Shown: one piece after another, positions 1-6,093 of the stretch | How the letters are laid out: each line of letters opens with the position of its first letter | Position numbering within the stretch: the first letter of the stretch is position 1 | Assembly (NCBI GenBank): GCA_947589655.1 | Contig: CANQCE010000110.1 | Span: 1 to 6,093, forward strand | Reading direction: 5' to 3' | Source of the DNA: an uncultured Clostridia bacterium | Lineage (GTDB): Bacteria > Bacillota > Clostridia > Christensenellales > UBA1242 | DNA length: 6,093 bases | Translations under genes and position numbers: made by a program | The notes under the pieces: model-generated | The model's input: only the letters and a program-made list of their open reading frames with translations | The model's database searches: none | Told to the model about the DNA's origin: nothing

Positions 1-1
1 T

Positions 2-46
2 GATGTTAACGGCACACTTTACACCATAAACCTTTATGCTCATTGG
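2..46 (+). repeat. C-terminal tail of an InlB B-type repeat (cut by window start)
   Basis: Residues 1-15 end in NLYAHW, the usual last beta strand of an InlB B / Flg_new repeat (consensus L-Y-A-x-W). The rest of this repeat lies upstream of the window, showing that the array extends further to the N-terminus. Confidence 0.75.
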
Positions 47-3000
47 CAGGCAGAACAATACACTGTTATTTACAATGTCAACTTCTCTGGCATGACACAA
101 ACTTATTCTGACACCACCAAGGCAACCTTTGATGCAAGTTATACAATTCTTTCAGAGGAAGAAGTTATTGATGCTAACGGCTGGAACAGAATTCCGGGCT
201 GGACATTTAAAAACTGGCAGACAAGTGACGGCAAAACAACTTATCAGGCAGGGGCTTCAATCACTTATACAATAGGTGGAAACCTTAACCTTTATGCAGT
301 TAGAGATGTTAACAGTTATATTGTTGAATATGACCCTAACACTGTTGATATAAACGACAAAAAATTGCAAGGCGAGGCCAAAGCAATTGACACCTCTGTA
401 ACAGGACATGTTATTACCACTTATAAATATAATGCAAGGGTTTCAATTACATCCAAATACGTGCTTACTGGTTACGAGTTCGCTGGCTGGACTTGGGAGG
501 TTGATGGCAAGGTTTATGACGTTGTTGAAACAGTTACAGATGCCGCAAAACAGAAGCAAAACTTGGGGATGATTGAAGGGCATGTTACGCCATCTGAGAG
601 CACAGACAAAATTGTGCTAAAAGCAAAATGGGCACCAGCAGAGGTTGAATTCAAAGTTTATCACTATGGGCAAACCGTGGCGGCTGCTATTGCTGGCAAA
701 ACAGAATGGAATCAAGAAGATTACAGCCTTTTGCAGGCTAACCCAGACACCAAGAGGTTGCTTACAAGCACAGACCTTGAAAGCACATTGCGTGCTGAAA
801 TTAATGGCACAAAAACTTACTTTAAAACTTTTGCAGGGTTCAAAGCAAGCAATATCCATTCTCCAACGGGGGCGTTTGTGGTGCAAGCAGACGGCAGTTT
901 GGAAATTTATCTGCTTTACAGCAGGCTTACAAGCACTTTGACTGTAACACTTGGCAAGGGCGTTGAAAGCGTTACGGCAACCTCCGCACAAAGAGCGGAA
1001 GCCTTATCTGGCTCTGGCAACGGAGAGGTTCAATTTGACGGCATATACTTTGAAGAACAAATCACAGTCACAGCCAAACTGAAAGAGGGCTATTCAAACG
1101 CCAAATTCACAACAAATGATGCAACAGGTTCTGTTGTCACCATGCCTATTTCAATGCCAAGCAACGCACTTGCAATAACAGTTTCCGCAACGGCAGGGCC
1201 AGTTCCTTACACGGTTAAAGTTTACTTAATGAACACAAGTGGAAAGTATGATGCAAACAAATACGAAATACTGGGAAAAGAACCTAATAATAAGCTAACA
1301 GAAACCGTGGATAAGGCATTTGATATAGATCCAAAAAGCATATTCCCACGCATAGGCTTTGAATATGACGAGGGACATAAAGAAAGCGGTGCTGATTTTG
1401 CCGCAGAAAAATTGCATACTGAGGCTTTGCAACCAAATGAAGAATTTGTTATGTATTTCAAGCGCTTGCAGTTTAGCCTTACAATTAACCCAAATAATGG
1501 AACTTATAACAAAGAAACCACAAACACTGTTTATACCGATAAATATTTCGAAGAAGATGTTACAATTCTTTCAGACACCATAACAATTGAAAGGACAGGT
1601 TACACATTTATTGGTTGGAGTAAAGCGGCAAGCAGCCCTGGATTTGTATCCGAAGATAACAAATCGTTCACAATGGGCGCAGGCGATGCAACCTTAACTG
1701 CACAATGGAGAGAAAATGTTTACGAGGTAACTTTGGATGCCGAACCAGGTGAACTGCAAAAAGTAACATCCCCTGTTTATGTAAAATTCACCGGCACAGA
1801 ATTTTATCAGAACTATGACAAGGAACAAAACATCCTTTCAAACACAGTTTCTCCAACTGCGGCAAGAACAGGTTACAGTTTTGAAGGCTGGGGATATAAC
1901 AGTACAGCGGTCACAAATGCGGCAGGCGAACTGCTTGCAAACGTTACTGTTAACGGAGTAGAAATTGTAAAGGCTGGCAAATGGGTTTATGCCAACGACA
2001 TAACACTCACAGCAATTTACAAGCCTTTGAAAATTTCTGTAACATTTAACGATAATATTACAACAGAGTATCCAAACGATGAAGCTACAAATATGCCAAG
2101 TGCATTCACCGTTGATTTTGATAGCCCATATGGCGATGACGTTAATGCCGAGCCACAAAGACACGGCTATAAATTTGAAGGCTGGTATTTATCTCCAAAC
2201 CCAGCGGCAGATGAAAAAGCCATAACTGCAGAAACAACGGTTAGCACGCCAATAGCACATACACTTTATGCAAAGTGGACATCGCTGGACAACACAATTA
2301 AATACCTTTTTGACAACACCCATGAAGGTGAGCAGGTGTCACTAAATGCAAATATGAGGCAGGATACTGGCGCCCCAACCACAACAAAATCTCATCCAAG
2401 TGAGGATGTTGTAATTGTTCTTAAATCGGATACAGGTTACAGCATGCCAGCGGATGTTAGCGTTGTATTAAAACATGGCACAGAAAGCACAACACTTGTA
2501 AAAGACATCCATTACACATATGCAATAGATGAAGAAAATCCTGAAAACAACACAGCAACTTTAACCTTGTTAAAGGAATATATCAATGGCGACATTGAAA
2601 TTAATGGAAAGGCCATTCCAAATGAGAACAAAGTTATATTCAAGCTTTCCAGAGTTTCTCGTGTTTCTGGAGAAGACAAATGGGAAACAGACAAGCCATA
2701 TGAGGCTGTTCTTGGCAGAGTGACTGGCTATAACTTGCCAGAATCCATTAATATAACCATGGCAGGTGAGAACGGCAAACAACTTGTTGAAGGAGATGAT
2801 TATACATACACCATAGATGGTGACAAGGCAACAATAAGCATTAAAGCAGGCGTCATTAAGGGAGATTTAACCATAACCGCAACAGGCGTTGCAAGGGTTG
2901 TTAATGTAACTTTTGATGCAAATGGCGGAACTTTTGGCTCTGAAACACAAAAAACTGTGGAAGGCGTGACATATAACACTACAATTTCTGAGTTCCCAAG

Positions 3001-6000
3001 TGACCCTACTTACACAGGCTATCGTTTTGCAGGCTGGTATCTTGCACAGTCCACGCCAGGCAGCAGCCCAAGCGGAACATTGTTCACTTCCGGAACAGAA
3101 ATAAACGGTGAAAAATGTGAAATTGACTTTACCTTGTATGCTTATTGGGAACACAAAACCGTTAATGTTACAATAAGGAACAATTCTAACGGAAATTACG
3201 AAGGAACTGTTAGCGGCTCTGTTAATGGCGTTACATTTACAAACAGTGGAACATTTAAAACTGGTGACACAATCACACTTAAATACAATGCAAACACCGG
3301 CTTTACATTTAAACAATGGGTTGGAACTGGCAAGGGCAGCATTGTTAAAGAGGGCGAAAATTACGCTTACACCATTCTTGGCACCGATACAGATGCCGTT
3401 GGCGCTACAATTGAATTTGTGGCAGAATATACCATTACAGGCACAATAATTGTTTCCACAGACGGAGACGACAAAAACAAAGCAGGCGGAACTGCCACAT
3501 TTACCGCAAGCAAAACTGAAAGTTACACCGTTGTTTACACGGGACCAAACCAAACAGTTGAACTTCAGGCAAGTGCAAACACTGGTTATCAGTTTGATGG
3601 CTGGTTTGCAGATTTGCTTGAAACAACTTCCGCTACAAACAAAGCCGAAACATATACTCGTGCTTTGGGTGCAACAGGCAGTTTTGAAATTTATGCAAAA
3701 TTCAGTGCAATAACTTATTACATAACCTATCAAAAAGAGGGCGGCACATTTAACGGCGCTGGTCTGGACGATAAAGACCGATACGCATACAAAATCACAT
3801 CCATAATTGAAATTGTTGGCAGAGAAAAGTTGACAAAACGTGGCTACACATTGCAAGGATACTCCTTTGTTGAAGGCAAGGTTGAAGGCAATTGGAGAGA
3901 TAAATTTAAAGGCGACATTTTGTTTGATGACGAGCAAACGCAAGCCCTTTTGAAAGACCTTACAGGCATGTATGGAAACATTACATTAAAGGCCATTTGG
4001 ACTCCAGATGTTCACAAATTGTTGTTAAATGAAAACAAAGCAGAACACACCACAGGGGATGTAACAATCACATATAAAGAAACCCCAGTAACCGAACTTT
4101 TTGTTGTGTATGATGAAACTTATGGTGATGCTTATATCATGCTTGACGGCACAGAAACGCCAGTTGGATTGATTGAGCCAAGCCGCCCAGGCTATACATT
4201 TGTTGGCTGGTCCTTTGAAACGGATGGTGCGGTTATAAAATCAACTGACAATGTAAACATAATTGAAGATACAAATGTTTACGCAATTTGGAAGGCCGCA
4301 AAGAGCAAATACAAAGTTGAATATTATCTTGAAGGTCTTGACGGAAATTATAAACTGGATAACACCTATTCCAGCCCAGAGGTTAAACAGGCGCACTCTG
4401 TTACAGGCGAGCGAACCTTAGAGGCCACAACGGACAGCGTTATATCCGCAACAATTTACGAATATGACGGCTTTACGCAAACTTCGCACAATGAAGAAAA
4501 GTTATCAGGGCAGGTTGATGCAAATGGCACGCTTGTGCTAAAGGTTTATTATAGCCGCAATTCTTATAATGTGACAGTTAACTGGCCAGAACTTGGCGTT
4601 GACAAGGTTACAATTAATGACACAACACTTGAGAAAGGCGTTAAACAAAGCTATAAATATTATCAAGAACTTAAATTTGTGGTTACAGTTTCCGCAGGTT
4701 ACACTTTGGACGGCGTTTATTCTGGGCAAACAACTTGGTCGGAAACGGATACAAAAACCTTTAATTTGCAAAAAGACTTAACCCTTGATGTTCGCGTAAC
4801 GGCAGACTTGCTGGATTACACTGTGGAATTTTGGTATGAGGCGCTTTCAACAGAAGATTATGACACAATGCCGTTTGAAAAACAGTTGCCAGATGGAAGC
4901 GGACAGGCAGAAACGGACAGCAGTGTTGATTATGACGACATTAAAACCTTGATAGACGACCGCAATGTTGAAGGGTTTGAATATTCTAAAATTGAAGGCA
5001 TTGATAGAATGTCCGCAACAGAGGAAAATGTAATTAAGGTTTACTATACAAGGCTCTCTTACACCCTGATACTTGAAAAACATGACAACCCACACGTAAA
5101 CGCACTTTCAGCGGACTCAATTCACCACAATGCAATTTCAAGCGTTGCACAAAATGATGAAACAATATGGCAATATAGCGTTAAATACGGCGCAGAAGTG
5201 GAACTTACAGCCGAAATTGAAGACGGTTACGCGCTTGACCACTACGAAGCAATACCACCAGTTGTGTTCTTTGGCGAACTTGTTGACGAGGCTGACCAAA
5301 AGACAAAACAAAACAAATTTACAATGCCAGCAATTGAAGGACTTGTGGTTTACGCCGCTACTTATGCTTTAAACAGAGATTACACAATTGAATATTGGCT
5401 AGAAAAACTTGGCGATGTTGACCCAGAAGATTATTCCGAAGCAAATTATGACCATGTTGATAACGATATAACCATTCGCAAAACGGTGACCGGCGAATTT
5501 GTTCAAGATGCAGTTGTTCAAGGCCCAACAGGCACAACTCCAACGTTGCCAGCAGCAAATAAACTTGATATTGTTGGCTTTACTTACAGAACTTTTGATG
5601 CAAGCGAAGAAATTAAAGCCGATGGCACCACGGTGCTTAAAGTTTACTATCGCCGCAATACAGTGCTTGTTTCTGTTTCCATGACGGAAGGTATTGCAAA
5701 CGTTACAGCCTCTGCAAAAGAATACACGCTTGGGCTAGACCCTTTCACAAAGGCAGGCACGTTTAATGCAAAATATGAGGCGCAAATAACCTTTAAATAT
5801 GCACTTGTTATGCAAGGCGACCAAACAGGCTATCAGTTTGACTACTGGGATGTTAATGGCAGCCACGACACAACAACAGATTATGTGTTTAATGTAAACG
5901 AATTTGAAAACACTCAGACAAACACTCTTAAAGCGCTTAACATAATTGCAACGGCATCAGGCAAAAAATACACTTTGACCTTCCACTACAATACAGGCGA

Positions 6001-6093
6001 AAAACCTGAAAGAACAGAGACGCAAGATGTTTATTACAATGTGCCAACAACTTTAAACAAAACCACTTTCACGCGTGACGGATATGCGTTTGA
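2..6093 (+). CDS. Giant multi-repeat surface protein (InlB B-repeat / Flg_new family), internal fragment, open at both ends
   Basis: Frame 2 is open across the whole window, giving 2030 residues with no stop and no frameshift. Base 1 is the last base of the preceding codon and 6092-6093 begin the next one, so the gene runs out of both edges and no start was chosen. The protein consists of about two dozen beta-rich modules: InlB B-type repeats with G-Y-x-F-x-G-W cores and L-Y-A-x-W ends, Flg_new_2-like units, five MucBP-like modules ending V-Y-Y-x-R, and one pair of another module. It is rich in Thr, Asn, Asp, Glu, Gly and Tyr and has a single Cys (residue 1039), as expected for an exported protein. 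In known families such modules form elongated stalks of secreted or wall-anchored proteins; adhesion or surface display is therefore inferred. No catalytic motif, signal peptide, membrane helix or LPXTG-like signal is visible. The ligand is unknown. I am very confident in the ORF and repeat family, and not in any precise role. Confidence 0.93.
59..304 (+). repeat. InlB B-type repeat 1 (divergent)
   Basis: Residues 20-101. The unit opens with a YTVIYNV strand, has a degenerate core reading GWTFKNW instead of GYxFxGW, and closes with NLNLYAVR, where the usual final Trp is missing. The order and spacing of the strands still fit the family, but it is one of the more decayed copies. Confidence 0.7.
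317..631 (+). repeat. InlB B-type repeat 2 (long)
   Basis: Residues 106-210. It begins YIVEYDPNT, has a clean GYEFAGW core (470-490) and closes with VLKAKW. At about 105 residues it is longer than the typical 65-80-residue repeat. The extra length lies on both sides of the core: a loop before it containing LQGEAKAIDTSV, and a longer one after it before the last strand. Confidence 0.8.
644..925 (+). repeat. MucBP-like module A1
   Basis: Residues 215-308. It starts VEFKVYHYG, has a mid-module FAGFKAS turn and ends DGSLEIYLLYSR. The same skeleton (aromatic-rich first strand, central G-F/Y, then a final strand ending Y/F-x-R) recurs at 1208, 4310, 4817 and 5381. It resembles MucBP-type modules of Gram-positive surface proteins; that family assignment is tentative, while the five-fold recurrence is directly visible. 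Confidence 0.65.
926..1198 (+). repeat. Flg_new_2-like module B1
   Basis: Residues 309-399. The unit begins with the strand TLTVTLGKGVESVTA, has a middle strand QITVTAKLKEGY and ends in SMPSNALAITVSA. The pattern 'vTvtA..eGY ... MP...vtvtA' is characteristic of the bacterial repeat domain often called Flg_new_2. It directly follows module A1, the same A-then-B order seen three times at 4310-5962. Confidence 0.65.
1208..1465 (+). repeat. MucBP-like module A2
   Basis: Residues 403-488. It starts YTVKVYLMN, has a central IGFEYDEGH and ends EEFVMYFKR, matching the A-module skeleton. Unlike the other four A modules it is followed by an ordinary B-repeat (1466) rather than by a B partner. Confidence 0.6.
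1466..1708 (+). repeat. InlB B-type repeat 3 (near-canonical)
   Basis: Residues 489-569. It has the classic parts in order: FSLTINPNNGTY, the GYTFIGW core (1598-1618), the acidic/Gly turn MGAGDATL and the closing strand LTAQW. With about 81 residues and all hallmark positions present, it is one of the clearest copies for assigning the family. Confidence 0.9.
1721..2026 (+). repeat. InlB B-type repeat 4
   Basis: Residues 574-675. It opens with YEVTLDAEPG, has core GYSFEGW (1871-1891) and ends ITLTAIYKP, so the closing Trp is replaced by Tyr. A long loop, rich in Val and Asn, sits between the core and the last strand and accounts for the 102-residue length. Confidence 0.8.
2027..2278 (+). repeat. 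InlB B-type repeat 5
   Basis: Residues 676-759. It opens with KISVTFND, has core GYKFEGWY (2165-2188) and closes with HTLYAKW. All hallmark positions of the family are kept. It is the last B-repeat before the differently built pair at 2297-2893. Confidence 0.88.
2297..2617 (+). repeat. Module M1, first of a tandem pair, family not identified
   Basis: Residues 766-872. This unit lacks the GYxFxGW core. Its recognisable half reads GYSMPADVSVVL, then LVKDIHYTYAID, then TATLTL, then NGDIEINGKAI. The following unit repeats the same order of elements. I do not recognise the family by name; it looks like a small all-beta, Ig-like surface module that in Clostridia-type proteins is found near B-repeats (that last point is recollection, not shown here). 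Confidence 0.65.
2630..2893 (+). repeat. Module M2, second of the tandem pair
   Basis: Residues 877-964. It matches M1 element by element: GYNLPESINITM, LVEGDDYTYTIDGD, KATISIKA and KGDLTITATGVA. It is shorter than M1, mainly before the first GY element. Conservation is at the level of pattern rather than DNA, implying an old duplication. Confidence 0.65.
2894..3148 (+). repeat. InlB B-type repeat 6 (canonical)
   Basis: Residues 965-1049. It carries the textbook start VNVTFDANGGTF, core GYRFAGWY (3017-3040) and ending FTLYAYW. It also contains the only cysteine of the whole window (residue 1039, codon 3116-3118), in a surface-loop position just before the last strand. This is the best single unit for a family match. 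Confidence 0.93.
3158..3430 (+). repeat. Flg_new_2-like repeat 1
   Basis: Residues 1053-1143. The strand order is VNVTIRNNSNG, then GDTITLKYNANTGFTFKQW, then ATIEFVAEY. A 'G..itL.a....GF.F..W' core with a final F-x-A-E-Y strand is typical of the second bacterial-repeat family rather than the InlB B-repeat proper. Confidence 0.7.
3431..3706 (+). repeat. Flg_new_2-like repeat 2
   Basis: Residues 1144-1235. It parallels the preceding unit: TITGTIIVSTDG, QTVELQASANTGYQFDGW (core at 3584-3604) and the ending SFEIYAKFS. The shared A-N-T-G-Y/F-x-F core shows the two adjacent units are related by tandem duplication. Confidence 0.72.
3710..4000 (+). repeat. InlB B-type repeat 7, core Trp replaced
   Basis: Residues 1237-1333. 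It begins YYITYQKEGGTFNG, has a core reading GYTLQGY (3842-3862), and ends ITLKAIW. In the core the Phe is Leu and the conserved Trp is Tyr, while both flanks are typical. The stretch between core and last strand is long and charged (around FKGDILFDDEQ), unlike other copies. Confidence 0.78.
4001..4291 (+). repeat. InlB B-type repeat 8
   Basis: Residues 1334-1430. It has core GYTFVGWSF (4190-4216) preceded by the usual S-R-P, and closes with TNVYAIW. The N-terminal half is extended, beginning HKLLLNENKAEH before the ELFVVYDETYGD strand. The C-terminal half is canonical. Confidence 0.85.
4310..4558 (+). repeat. MucBP-like module A3
   Basis: Residues 1437-1519. It starts YKVEYYLEGLDGNYKL, has a central YDGFTQTS and ends NGTLVLKVYYSR. 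This is the clearest A module and the best query for the group. It opens a run of three A-B dyads. Confidence 0.72.
4559..4813 (+). repeat. Flg_new_2-like module B3
   Basis: Residues 1520-1604. It directly follows A3 with no linker: NSYNVTVNW, then a VDKVTIND strand, then KFVVTVSAGYTLDG, then LTLDVRVTA. The order matches B1, although the usual M-P before the last strand is absent. Confidence 0.6.
4817..5053 (+). repeat. MucBP-like module A4
   Basis: Residues 1606-1684. It starts YTVEFWYEALSTEDY, has a central VEGFEYSKIEG and ends EENVIKVYYTR. An acidic stretch around SSVDYDDIKTLIDD occupies the middle. It is the second A module of the terminal run. Confidence 0.7.
5054..5368 (+). repeat. Flg_new_2-like module B4
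   Basis: Residues 1685-1789. It opens LSYTLILEKHDN, has the middle strand AEVELTAEIEDGYALDHY and ends KFTMPAIEGLVVYAATY. The 'F-T-M-P' element followed by a beta strand is a hallmark of the family. A His/Ser/Asn-rich loop near residues 1700-1718 adds length. Confidence 0.68.
5381..5656 (+). repeat. MucBP-like module A5
   Basis: Residues 1794-1885. It starts YTIEYWLEKLGDVDPEDY, has a central IVGFTYRTFDA and ends DGTTVLKVYYRR. A Pro/Thr-rich loop (GPTGTTPTLP) precedes the central turn. It is the third A module of the terminal run. Confidence 0.7.
5657..5962 (+). repeat. Flg_new_2-like module B5
   Basis: Residues 1886-1987. It opens VLVSVSMTEGIANVTA, carries AQITFKYALVMQGDQTGYQFDYW, and ends LNIIATASG. 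Its GYQFDYW core resembles that of the repeat at 3431-3706, tying the B modules to the free-standing Flg_new_2-like units. Confidence 0.68.
5969..6093 (+). repeat. InlB B-type repeat 9 (cut by window end)
   Basis: Residues 1990-2030. It begins YTLTFHYNTGEKPERTETQ, continues with VYYNVPTTLN, and breaks off in the core at RDGYAF, just where G-W would be expected. This shows the array continues past the window. Confidence 0.8.

Noticed and set aside
617..991. Shorter open frames on both strands at 617-991 and 645-941, and similar ones through the window
   Set aside because: All overlap the continuous frame-2 gene, show no domain, and have compositions explained by reading its codons out of frame or antisense.
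2867..3943. A 358-codon open frame on the minus strand, rich in Cys
   Set aside because: It is in codon register with the + strand gene. Its Cys residues are the reverse complements of the abundant GCA and ACA codons, and it stays open because the sense strand uses almost no TTA, CTA or TCA here. It has no recognisable domain, and the + strand shows clear repeat families across the same bases.
2..6093. Possible use of an alternative genetic code (TGA as Trp)
   Set aside because: All Trp codons seen in frame are TGG and no in-frame TGA occurs over 2030 codons, so the standard bacterial code fits.
2..6093. Possible internal start sites or a second gene within the frame
   Set aside because: Internal ATG codons fall inside repeat modules and there is no break in the repeat pattern or any stop codon to suggest a new gene.
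2..6093. CRISPR array, tRNA/rRNA, insertion sequence or phage attachment site
   Set aside because: No regularly spaced identical DNA repeats, structured RNA-like segments, transposase motifs or terminal inverted repeats were seen; the repetition is at protein level only.
2..6093. Enzyme domain (protease, glycosidase, transglutaminase-like) within the protein
   Set aside because: No catalytic motif or non-repeat globular segment was found; the whole length is accounted for by beta-repeat modules and short linkers.

Overview
The window is the interior of one very large protein-coding gene on the + strand. Reading from base 2, every codon to the end of the window (2030 codons plus two bases) is open, with no frameshift. 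Neither the start codon nor the stop codon is inside the window. There is no intergenic space, RNA gene, mobile element or CRISPR array, and I see no promoter, ribosome binding site or terminator.

The predicted protein is a string of roughly 70-110-residue beta-rich modules. Many carry the G-Y/F-x-F-x-G-W core and the L-Y-A-x-W ending of the InlB B-repeat / Listeria-Bacteroides repeat family (Flg_new). The rest are related 'bacterial repeat' (Flg_new_2-like) units and a MucBP-like module ending in V-Y-Y-S/T/R-R. This is the architecture of a giant secreted or cell-wall-attached surface protein (adhesin or stalk). No enzyme domain, signal peptide, transmembrane segment or sorting signal is visible; the ends that would carry export and anchoring signals lie outside.

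Layout: 2-46 tail of a B-repeat; 59-631 two B-repeats; 644-1465 MucBP-like module A1, partner B1 and module A2; 1466-2278 three B-repeats; 2297-2893 a tandem pair of a different module (M1, M2); 2894-3148 a canonical B-repeat; 3158-3706 two Flg_new_2-like units; 3710-4291 two B-repeats; 4310-5962 three consecutive A-B dyads; 5969-6093 the start of another B-repeat, cut by the window edge.

Organism: moderately AT-rich DNA, a protein with only one cysteine, TGG for every Trp with no in-frame TGA (so not the Mycoplasma-type code), and this repeat repertoire suggest a Gram-positive Bacillota, plausibly an uncultured gut Clostridia lineage. That assignment is inference and weak. The copies differ strongly from each other, so the array looks old and diversified rather than recently expanded.
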